From: an uncultured Bacteroidales bacterium
GTDB lineage: Bacteria; Bacteroidota; Bacteroidia; Bacteroidales; Bacteroidaceae
DNA length: 64,000 nt
Reading direction: 5' to 3'
NCBI GenBank assembly: GCA_902801325.1
Contig: CADCHQ010000003.1
Span: 124,001-188,000, forward strand
Below the pieces are notes generated by a model. It saw only the letters and a program-made list of their open reading frames with translations, was not told where the DNA came from and searched no databases. Positions within the stretch are counted from its first letter, which is position 1, and every line of letters begins with the position of its first letter. Below are positions 1 to 7,354 of the stretch, in pieces. Both the position numbers and the translations under genes were made by a program.

Positions 1-2900
1 TGATCGTGGAGCATGCGTGCAGCATCGAGCATAGCTGCTTTTTCCTTCGCACCACCCGTCGATAGCAAGATGCCACGCTGAGGAATGCGGTGTCCCACAC
101 TCAGCATAGCTTTCATCAGGGCACAATTGGTATCGTCACCCAGGCAGCCTACTTCTCCAGTCGAACTCATGTCTACGCCCAGCACGGGATCGGCCTTCTG
201 CAGACGGTTGAAGGAGAATTGGCTGGCCTTGATGCCCACGTAGTCGAAGTCGAAGAAACTCTTGTGCAACTTCTCTACGGGCAGGCCCATCATGACGCGT
301 GTGGCCATTTCTATGAGATTGACCTTCAGTACCTTCGATACGAATGGGAAGGAACGAGAAGCACGCAGGTTACATTCGATGACCTTTATTTCATTGTCTC
401 GTGCCAGATACTGAATATTGAACGGACCAGAGATGCAAAGTTCGCGTGCAATCTGAGCGGATATCTTCTTGATGCGACGAACGGTTTCGACGTATAGTTT
501 CTGGGCGGGGAACTGAATTGTAGCATCGCCCGAGTGAACGCCGGCAAACTCGATGTGTTCGGAGATTGCGTATGCAATGATCTCTCCATTCTTGGCCACA
601 GCATCCATCTCCACCTCCTTCGTGTTCTGCATAAACTTGGAGATGACAACCGGGTGCTTCTTCGATACGTTAGCGGCCAGACGCAGGAAGCGTTCCAATT
701 CCTCCTGATTCGAGCAGACATTCATTGCTGCGCCAGAGAGCACGTAAGAAGGACGTACCAGAACGGGGAATCCCACGCGTTCGATAAAGGCATTCACGTC
801 CTCCATCGTAGTCAGGGCGCTCCATTCTGGCTGATCGACTCCGATGCGCGAAAGCATAGCTGAGAACTTCTCGCGGTCTTCGGCATTATCGATGTATTTG
901 GCCTGAGTACCCAGGATGGGAACTTTCTGAGCATCGAGCTTAAGTGCCAGATTGTTAGGAATTTGTCCGCCAGTAGATATGATTACACCTTGCGGTGCTT
1001 CCAATTCCACAATATCCATTACGCGCTCAAATGTGAGCTCGTCGAAATACAGGCGATCGCACATGTCATAATCCGTCGAGACGGTCTCGGGATTGTAGTT
1101 AATCATGACTGAGCGCAGACCTTGTTTGCGAATGGTGTTCAAGGCTTGAACCCCACACCAGTCGAACTCAACACTCGAACCGATGCGATATGCTCCGCTA
1201 CCAAGCACCACGATGCTGCGGTTATCGTGTTCGAAGGGGATGTCGTGAGCAACACCGCTGTAGGTGAGATAGAGGTAATTGGTCTGAGCGGGATACTCGG
1301 CGGCAAGCGTGTCTATCTGCTTCACAACAGGGAATATGCCCATTGCCTTTCTGCATTGGCGTACGGCGAGGACTGCCTCGTCCATATCCATTTTGTCCTC
1401 AAGTCCGACTGCACGCGCAATCTGGAAATCGCTGAATCCGTATACTTTCGCTTTGCGTAAGAGCTCTGCATCAACGTCCTCGAGTCCTTTGCACTCATGC
1501 AGTTGATTGTCGAGTGTTCGGATATTCTTTAATTTGCGAAGGAACCACTTGTCAATCTTTGTCAAGTCGTAAATTTGGTCGATGCTGTATCCTTGGCGCA
1601 TTGCCTTAGAGATAACAAGTACTCGCTTGTCGGTAGGTTCGCGAAGGGCTGCATCTATGTTATCGATCTCCAGTTCTTTGTTCTCGACAAATCCATGCAT
1701 ACCTTGACCTATCATGCGCAAGCCCTTTTGAATGGCTTCCTCGAACGTACGTCCGATGGCCATCACCTCTCCTACCGACTTCATGCTACTGCCCAGTTCG
1801 CGGTCGACACCCCTGAACTTACCCAAGTCCCAACGAGGTATCTTACAAACCACATAGTCGATTGCCGGCTCGAAGAAGGCCGTCGTGTTCTTTGTGACTG
1901 AGTTCTTCAGGTCGAAGAGACCATATCCGAGACCAAGTTTACATGCGACAAATGCCAAGGGATAACCGGTGGCCTTACTTGCAAGAGCAGACGAACGACT
2001 GAGTCGGGCATTGACTTCAATCACTCGGTATTCCTCGCTTTGCGTGTCGAAGGCAAACTGGATGTTACATTCACCTACAATGCCGATGTGGCGGATGATG
2101 CGAAGACTGAGCTCGCGCAACTTCTGCACTTCGTGATTGTTCAGCGTCTGGGCCGGAGCAACAACGATGGATTCACCCGTGTGAATGCCAAGGGGGTCGA
2201 AGTTCTCCATGCTGCAGACGGCAATACAATTGTCGTAACGGTCGCGAACAACCTCGAACTCTATTTCCTTCCAGCCTTTCAAACTCTTCTCAACCAATAC
2301 CTGAGGCGAGAATGAGAATGCTTTCTCTGCAAGTTTATTCAGTTCTTCCTCATTGTCGCAGAAACCCGAACCAAGACCACCTAAAGCAAAGGCTGCACGA
2401 ATGATTACGGGATATCCTAGTTCGGCAGCAGCCTTGCGTGCATCCTCGATGTTCTCACATGCCTGGCTCTTGATGGTGTTGACATTAATCTCATCGAGAC
2501 GCTCGACAAACAATTCACGGTCTTCCGTGTCAATAATGGCTTGAACGGGCGTACCCAATACTTCAATGCCATATTTTTCCAAAATGCCTTCCTTGAAGAG
2601 CGTTACACCACAGTTAAGTGCCGTTTGTCCGCCAAAGGCAAGGAGTATGCCTTGGGGACGCTCTTTCTCGATAACCCTTTCCACGAAATAGGGTGTGACG
2701 GGCAGGAAATAGATGTGGTCGGCAACGCCTTCACTTGTCTGGACAGTTGCGATATTGGGGTTGATGAGTACGGTCTCTATACCCTCTTCTTTGAGTGCTT
2801 TTAAGGCTTGCGAACCGCTGTAGTCGAATTCGCCTGCTTCGCCTATCTTCAGGGCTCCAGAGCCCAGCAGCAGGACTTTCTTAATATGTTTGGCTGGCAT
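1..2900 (-). CDS. carB: Carbamoyl-phosphate synthase large subunit (3' end outside window)
   Basis: Makes carbamoyl phosphate from bicarbonate, ATP and ammonia delivered by CarA, for pyrimidine and arginine synthesis. Reading back from the ATG at 2900 the protein begins MPAKHIKKVLLLGSG and runs open for about 966 codons to the window edge. Both duplicated ATP-grasp halves are present: the first includes QTALNCGV and ALGGLGSG, and the second starts near VVLGSGAYRIGSSVEFDW. Bacterial CarB is about 1070 residues, so about 100 C-terminal residues (part of the MGS-like allosteric domain) are missing. It starts 2 bp after the carA stop, so the two are translationally coupled. Identification is secure; only the end is unseen. 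Confidence 0.97.
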   Translation of the reverse strand, partial: MPAKHIKKVLLLGSGALKIGEAGEFDYSGSQALKALKEEGIETVLINPNIATVQTSEGVADHIYFLPVTPYFVERVIEKERPQGILLAFGGQTALNCGVTLFKEGILEKYGIEVLGTPVQAIIDTEDRELFVERLDEINVNTIKSQACENIEDARKAAAELGYPVIIRAAFALGGLGSGFCDNEEELNKLAEKAFSFSPQVLVEKSLKGWKEIEFEVVRDRYDNCIAVCSMENFDPLGIHTGESIVVAPAQTLNNHEVQKLRELSLRIIRHIGIVGECNIQFAFDTQSEEYRVIEVNARLSRSSALASKATGYPLAFVACKLGLGYGLFDLKNSVTKNTTAFFEPAIDYVVCKIPRWDLGKFRGVDRELGSSMKSVGEVMAIGRTFEEAIQKGLRMIGQGMHGFVENKELEIDNIDAALREPTDKRVLVISKAMRQGYSIDQIYDLTKIDKWFLRKLKNIRTLDNQLHECKGLEDVDAELLRKAKVYGFSDFQIARAVGLEDKMDMDEAVLAVRQCRKAMGIFPVVKQIDTLAAEYPAQTNYLYLTYSGVAHDIPFEHDNRSIVVLGSGAYRIGSSVEFDWCGVQALNTIRKQGLRSVMINYNPETVSTDYDMCDRLYFDELTFERVMDIVELEAPQGVIISTGGQIPNNLALKLDAQKVPILGTQAKYIDNAEDREKFSAMLSRIGVDQPEWSALTTMEDVNAFIERVGFPVLVRPSYVLSGAAMNVCSNQEELERFLRLAANVSKKHPVVISKFMQNTKEVEMDAVAKNGEIIAYAISEHIEFAGVHSGDATIQFPAQKLYVETVRRIKKISAQIARELCISGPFNIQYLARDNEIKVIECNLRASRSFPFVSKVLKVNLIEMATRVMMGLPVEKLHKSFFDFDYVGIKASQFSFNRLQKADPVLGVDMSSTGEVGCLGDDTNCALMKAMLSVGHRIPQRGILLSTGGAKEKAAMLDAARMLHD

Positions 2901-2902
2901 AA

Positions 2903-3985
2903 TTATAGGAGTTTCACGAATTTGTCAAATAAGTCTTCTGCATCCACGGGACCTGAACAAGCTTCAGGATGGAACTGAGCCGAGAACCAAGGGTTCGTCT
3001 TGTGGCGGATTCCCTCGTTAGATCCGTCGTTCATGTTCACGAATAAGGGTTCCCAGTCATCGCCAAGTGTAGTGTCGTCAACGGCATAACCGTGATTTTG
3101 GGTGGTAATGTAACAATGTGTTGTGCCTACTTGGCGAACGGGTTGGTTATGGCTTCGGTGTCCATACTTCAACTTATATATCTTTGCACCAGCAGCCTTT
3201 GCCAACAGTTGGTTACCCATGCAGATTCCCATGCAAGGACGAACAACAGGATTAGCAAGGAACTTGCGGATGTTCTCGACTATAACTTCACAGATGTCGG
3301 GATTACCTGGGCCGTTGGCAAGGAAGAGACCATCGAACTCCATATCGTTGAAATCATAGTCCCAGGGAACGCGTATCACATCTACGCCACGATTAATAAG
3401 GCAACGAATGATGTTCTCCTTAACACCGCAATCCACAAGTACTACCTTCTTGGCATTGGGTTGTTCAGACTTGTATGTAATGATTTCCTTACAGCTTACT
3501 TGCTCGACAAAGTTCACGCCTTCATATTCAGCCGTAGGAATGTTGTCTGGTTCATCGTCAAACAGAATCTTTCCCATCATCACACCTTGTTCACGCAGAA
3601 CCTTTGTGAGTTCACGGGTATCAACTCCCGTCACACCCGTTATCTGCTCACTCTTCAACCAGTCGGCAAGGCTTTCCTTAGCATTCCAGTGGCTATAGGC
3701 TTCACTATAGTCCGTCACGATAATGGCGCGAGGATGTATGCGGTCGCTCTCCATATAAGTGGTGAGACCATTAGGTTCTTTTGATAACGCGGGAACTCCA
3801 TAATTCCCGATAAGTGGATAGGTTAAGACCATAATCTGGCCCTCATACGAAGGGTCAGTTAGGCTCTCTGGATACCCCATCATAGCGGTGTTGAATACGA
3901 CTTCGCCTGCAACGGGTTTTTCGTATCCGAACGATGTTCCATGGAACTTTGTCCCATCATCCAACAACAATGTTACTTTTCTCAT
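2903..3985 (-). CDS. carA: Carbamoyl-phosphate synthase small (glutaminase) subunit
   Basis: Hydrolyses glutamine and channels ammonia to CarB. The 360-residue protein has the N-terminal CPSase_sm domain (LLLDDGTKFHGTSFG) and a C-terminal class I amidotransferase with the triad Cys255 (GICMGNQ), His339 and Glu341 (QFHPE). The usual GICLGHQ is GICMGNQ here, a mild variation outside the triad. Length is normal for the family. It lies directly upstream of carB, and 27 bp separate its ATG from the stop of a small PurF-like remnant. The only convincing promoter upstream precedes that remnant, so carAB is probably transcribed through it. Confidence 0.97.
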   Translation of the reverse strand: MRKVTLLLDDGTKFHGTSFGYEKPVAGEVVFNTAMMGYPESLTDPSYEGQIMVLTYPLIGNYGVPALSKEPNGLTTYMESDRIHPRAIIVTDYSEAYSHWNAKESLADWLKSEQITGVTGVDTRELTKVLREQGVMMGKILFDDEPDNIPTAEYEGVNFVEQVSCKEIITYKSEQPNAKKVVLVDCGVKENIIRCLINRGVDVIRVPWDYDFNDMEFDGLFLANGPGNPDICEVIVENIRKFLANPVVRPCMGICMGNQLLAKAAGAKIYKLKYGHRSHNQPVRQVGTTHCYITTQNHGYAVDDTTLGDDWEPLFVNMNDGSNEGIRHKTNPWFSAQFHPEACSGPVDAEDLFDKFVKLL

Positions 3986-4012
3986 ACAATCTTTATATAT
4001 ACCTTTTCGTGG

Positions 4013-4177
4013 TTATTGATAAATATTCTTGTTTGCGGAATTAAACGGATGGATAAAAGAAAGGGCACGCTTACCAGTTGTTGAATACCGGAGGTGCCCT
4101 ATATAAATCTTACTTGCCAAAGGCGTGTTCTTCGAGTGAATCAAAGCCATTATGCAATCAAGCTTTATGTGTTCCAT
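4013..4177 (-). pseudogene. Mini-remnant of a PurF-like amidotransferase upstream of carA
   Basis: A 54-codon frame from an ATG at 4177 begins MEHIKLDCIMAL and contains IYIGHLRYSTTGK followed by FIHPF. These match what I remember of the amidophosphoribosyltransferase-like protein encoded just upstream of carAB in Bacteroides (start MEQLKHECGVAM, later YMGHLRYSTTGKS and YVHPF). About 60 residues between the two blocks and more than 500 downstream residues are absent. The reading frame and a good promoter are kept, so it may still act as a leader ORF. GGGCAC/GTGCCC arms followed by TTTCTTTT within it could also form a weak hairpin. The homology is from memory and was not searched. Confidence 0.6.
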
Positions 4178-4203
4178 CTTACGCGTTTTTACAAAATGCC
4201 ATG

Positions 4204-4267
4204 CAAAGATACGAATAAGCGAGCGAAAATGCAAATGAATTTGCAATTTTCCGAGCGGGAGTATGTA
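4204..4267 (-). promoter_or_regulatory. Promoter with upstream dyad, PurF remnant-carAB
   Basis: On the minus strand TATCTTTG (4204-4211) is the -7 box and TTTG (4232-4235) the -33 box, 20 bp apart. Upstream lies a dyad, GAAAATTGCAAA then TTTGCATTTTC, preceded by ATACTCCCGCTCG. The same framework occurs at guaA (twice) and at the DPP-IV gene. Confidence 0.75.
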
Positions 4268-4345
4268 AAACCATAGGTTAAAGATACAAATAAATGACAA
4301 ATTATTAAACAACCAAGTCGATTTTTTTCAAATTAATTGTTAATA

Positions 4346-5185
4346 TTATAAGTATTCCTTAACGACTTCCTCGGTCTTTTGCCATAGTTCACTCATTTGC
4401 TTGTGGTGCAGGTACTTCTCACTCAACTTCACGATATGGTTAGAGCGATTGAATGTTCCCGTTTGTCCAGACTTGTATTCATCAAGTAGTAAATGTATGG
4501 CTGTGTCTGCTCCTTGTCGAGGTGTACGGATGAATGGACGGAAAAATAGGTCTGTAAGCGGATCGAAGAACATTTGCATGCGTATGATTTCCGTATCCAC
4601 GATTCCTGGGTCGGACGCATTTACGGTGATGCCCTTATCTTTAAGTCGACATGCGAGATCAAGTGTGAATAGCGTGATGGCAAGTTTGGTGTTACTGTAT
4701 ACGGGTATGCGCCAAAATTCTCCCTTGCGTCCTCGTGTGAAGAAATCCGGGAAATCGAGATGTCCCACGCAATAGACAAGTGAGGCCATATTCACGATTC
4801 GACTCCCCTGCCCCATTAGTGGCAATAGCAGACGAGTGAGGAGATAAGGACCAACATAATTGACACTAACAGTTCTCTCTAATCCGTCGACAGTCATGTG
4901 TCGCCCAGTCTCCATCGTTCCGGCATTATTCATCAGCAGGTCTAGATGAGTAAAGCGTTCCTTCACTTTCTCGGCAAAGGCTTTAACGGATGCAAGATTG
5001 GCCAAATCAATCCCTATTACCTCTATATTATTATTACCTGTTTCCTCAACAAGTTTCTTACGTTTCTCTTCTGCTGTCTTTGGGCAATAACAAGCCATTA
5101 TCGTGTGGAACCCCTGCTCAGCAACGGCTTTGGTTTCTTCATAACCCATACCGCCATCGGCTCCTGTAATGATTGCAAGTTTCAT
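4346..5185 (-). CDS. SDR-family dehydrogenase, candidate 3beta-hydroxysteroid dehydrogenase
   Basis: A 279-residue short-chain dehydrogenase. Visible motifs are the nucleotide-binding TGADGGMG (7-14), NNAG (86-89), Ser135 and the catalytic Tyr163/Lys167 in YSNTK. The ATG overlaps the stop of the upstream OYE gene (ATGA), so the two are co-translated. With a 5-alpha-reductase homologue two genes upstream, the arrangement has the same three activities as the 5AR-5BR-3betaHSDH clusters described in gut Bacteroidetes that convert 3-oxo-delta4 bile acids to iso-allo forms. SDR membership is certain. The steroid substrate is inferred only from neighbours; the C-terminal half also resembles generic retinol-dehydrogenase-like SDRs. 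Confidence 0.8.
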   Translation of the reverse strand: MKLAIITGADGGMGYEETKAVAEQGFHTIMACYCPKTAEEKRKKLVEETGNNNIEVIGIDLANLASVKAFAEKVKERFTHLDLLMNNAGTMETGRHMTVDGLERTVSVNYVGPYLLTRLLLPLMGQGSRIVNMASLVYCVGHLDFPDFFTRGRKGEFWRIPVYSNTKLAITLFTLDLACRLKDKGITVNASDPGIVDTEIIRMQMFFDPLTDLFFRPFIRTPRQGADTAIHLLLDEYKSGQTGTFNRSNHIVKLSEKYLHHKQMSELWQKTEEVVKEYL

Positions 5186-6486
5186 GAGTTCTGGTTCTTT
5201 TCTATACGAGCAATTTCTTTCTTTAAGTCACTTGGGAGTTCTTCCATAAGATGCTGATGGCAAGCCATTTCGAGTGTGTACATTCGACCAATACAATAAT
5301 TGCTGTGTTTGCATCCGCATCTGTGGTGTGGGTCTTCCTTTAGTCGATTCACGAAGTCTGGTTCGTTGAGCAAAGAACGTGCCATCTGTACAGCCTCGAA
5401 TCCGTGTGAAAGCACTTCATTGATGACATCTCCAGCCACAAGTCCACCGACATATATAAACTTCATATCAGGCATTGCTTCACGGAATTTCAGAGCATCT
5501 TCCAAGAAGAAAGCCTCTTTATAATCGACCGTTGGTGTGAGGAATTTCTTAACGAAAGGCTTTCCTGCGCGAATACAATATTTAAGCCAGGGTTTATCCA
5601 TATAATGCGTCATCGTTTGCAGGGGCATTTCTCCACGCATGACATAAAGCGGAGTTGCACTTACAAGCCCTCCGCTTAACACTAATGCATGTACACCTAA
5701 CTCTTGTAAACGGCGAGCAACGGGAATACTGTGTTCTTCGAGCGAGATGCCATGCTTTAAACCATCTCGCATGTTCATCTTACACACCACAGCCATATCG
5801 TCTTTGGCCGCTTTCATAACCTCTTCGATGCACATCGTCATGAATCGCATCCTGTTCTCCAACGATCCTCCATATTCATCGCGACGATGATTGAAATAAG
5901 GATTGAGGAATTGATCGATAAGATAACCGTGTCCGCAATGAATCTCTACCTCATCGAAGCCTGCCTCACGAGCAAGGTTGACCGCTTCGCCGAACTTCCT
6001 AGCTAAAAGCGGGAGTTCATCTCGACGAAGACCTCGTACAATGGTGGGACTATACAGATTAAAACCATTACAAGCACCCACAGGAATACATCCACAGATG
6101 TCCTTATGACTCATGTTTCCACAATGACCAAGCTGAATGCCTGCCGCAGCACCTTCACGATGAATGCCGTCGGTAAGTTTTCGTAAGCCTGGAATAATTT
6201 CACGCTTCATCACTAACTGCCGATCGAAACTTAATCCGCTCTCCGTCACGGCGGCATAAGCAATTGTGGTCATCCCTACTCCACCTCGTGCTACACTTGT
6301 GTGATAGTCGTATAGCATCTGGCTGGGTTCGTGGCCTGGACACATGCTTTCGAAAGCGGCACTTCGTATGGTCCTGTTCCGAAGTGTAAGCGGGCCTATA
6401 TGAGCCGGTTCAAATATCTTACCCCCATCCCCTTGCCCTTCACGAGGGAAGGGAGTAGTTTCGTTTCCTTCTATTCTATTACTCAT
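5182..6486 (-). CDS. Old Yellow Enzyme-family reductase, candidate 5beta/delta4-steroid reductase
   Basis: An FMN-dependent NADH:flavin oxidoreductase TIM barrel. It opens with KIFEPAHIGPLTLRNRT and carries the active-site-region segment EIHCGHGYLIDQFLNPYFN and the R-R-D-E-Y-GGSLENR loop typical of the family. Near the C-terminus four cysteines (about residues 390-409 from this start) in CGCKHSNYC...C recall the Fe-S motif of BaiCD/dienoyl-CoA reductases, but one expected Cys is Ser (HSN for HCN). I chose ATG 6486; an in-frame ATG at 6522 adds 12 basic residues. Residues about 10-22 (TTPFPREGQGDGG) are encoded by a GC-rich repeat and are not part of the fold. It overlaps the SDR by 4 bp. Confidence 0.82.
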   Translation of the reverse strand: MSNRIEGNETTPFPREGQGDGGKIFEPAHIGPLTLRNRTIRSAAFESMCPGHEPSQMLYDYHTSVARGGVGMTTIAYAAVTESGLSFDRQLVMKREIIPGLRKLTDGIHREGAAAGIQLGHCGNMSHKDICGCIPVGACNGFNLYSPTIVRGLRRDELPLLARKFGEAVNLAREAGFDEVEIHCGHGYLIDQFLNPYFNHRRDEYGGSLENRMRFMTMCIEEVMKAAKDDMAVVCKMNMRDGLKHGISLEEHSIPVARRLQELGVHALVLSGGLVSATPLYVMRGEMPLQTMTHYMDKPWLKYCIRAGKPFVKKFLTPTVDYKEAFFLEDALKFREAMPDMKFIYVGGLVAGDVINEVLSHGFEAVQMARSLLNEPDFVNRLKEDPHHRCGCKHSNYCIGRMYTLEMACHQHLMEELPSDLKKEIARIEKNQNS

Positions 6487-6547
6487 TATGAATCTTTTTC
6501 TTTTCTCTTTTTCGCCCCTCACTTGGGAGGGGATTGGGAGTGGGGTC
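6421..6547. repeat. Pair of REP-like GC-rich inverted repeats at the OYE 5' end
   Basis: 6421-6457 (cccttcacgagggaaggg core) and 6514-6547 (cccctcacttgggagggg core) are short interrupted palindromes of the kind otherwise seen between genes here. The first lies inside the OYE reading frame; the second lies between the 5AR stop and the OYE start. An in-frame relative is found in the phosphoglycerate-mutase family gene. Confidence 0.6.
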
Positions 6548-6549
6548 TT

Positions 6550-7317
6550 TTAATATATAAATGGAATTATGCGTTTGCGCTTTCCCACGGCGTCCTCTCC
6601 GAACTCTTGTCTATACCTTTTATTTATTGCGTGCGCGCGAGGAACCAAATTAGCAGCAGTCCATATAGGGAACACCCACGCCACAAGCGTGTTAGCGGCT
6701 AAGGCAAAACCTACCCACTCCATTAGTTCGCCTAGATAGTTTGCACTGGTAACATAACGATACATTCCTTTCTGTGGAAGATAATGATGCGTGTCACCCG
6801 GTTTTCTTAGATTGCGTATCACATGATCGCTGTGCCAGTTAATGATAATGCCTACAAGGAATAGCAAGATGCCTAGAATGGCATTCCATCGCAAAAGATA
6901 TGAAGGCCCTTCTGCAAAATCAGGATTAGGAAACCAATAAAGGCCTGCACCTTGCATGAATCCGTTAATGACATTGAAGGCGATGCCCATAAACATAATG
7001 GCTAATGGCATTTGACTATGTCCCGTCATCATCCAAGGAAAAAGGAAACTGCGTTGGAAGTAGTGTATCTCAAACAAAGAAAATAACACCAATTGTGGTA
7101 AGTGCCATTGAAGTGGAGAGCAAAGCCATATGAACCACATAATGAGGAACACGGGTGCTTCCATCAACATCCAAGCCCATCGATTATCGATGCTCCATCC
7201 CCATTGCTTGGAGCGGAACTGACCATAACCTGCATTAACGAAATAGAGACTGACAAAGACAACCACAGCCATACCAAGCATGAGCCATATCATGTGGTTT
7301 AGTATGTCTTGTGTCAT
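6550..7317 (-). CDS. Steroid 5-alpha-reductase (SRD5A) family membrane protein
   Basis: 255 residues, polytopic (about six hydrophobic segments). The C-terminal half carries the PF02544 signature: LPQKGMYRYVTSANYLGELMEW, shown here split as LPQKGMYRYV and SANYLGELMEW, then RAHAINKRYRQEFG and a terminal IIPFIY. The family reduces the delta4 bond of 3-oxo steroids to the 5-alpha configuration with NADPH, in the membrane. Isoprenylcysteine or other methyltransferase-like folds are less likely because the RxHxxxxxxY...PF ending is present. It lies 37 bp after the PurF-like gene and just upstream of the OYE and SDR genes on the same strand; no separate promoter is evident, so readthrough from purF is possible. 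Confidence 0.85.
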   Translation of the reverse strand: MTQDILNHMIWLMLGMAVVVFVSLYFVNAGYGQFRSKQWGWSIDNRWAWMLMEAPVFLIMWFIWLCSPLQWHLPQLVLFSLFEIHYFQRSFLFPWMMTGHSQMPLAIMFMGIAFNVINGFMQGAGLYWFPNPDFAEGPSYLLRWNAILGILLFLVGIIINWHSDHVIRNLRKPGDTHHYLPQKGMYRYVTSANYLGELMEWVGFALAANTLVAWVFPIWTAANLVPRAHAINKRYRQEFGEDAVGKRKRIIPFIY

Positions 7318-7354
7318 ATCTTAATGGTCTCAAGAGAGATAGACAGGCGTTAAT

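Noticed and set aside
90..2804. Plus-strand open frames across the first 2.8 kb
   Set aside because: They are antisense shadows of carB, which reads continuously on the minus strand with full motif content.
4178..4312. Longer N-terminus for the small frame upstream of carA
   Set aside because: The added residues span the promoter's -7 and -33 boxes and have no similarity; the PurF-like part begins at the ATG at 4177.
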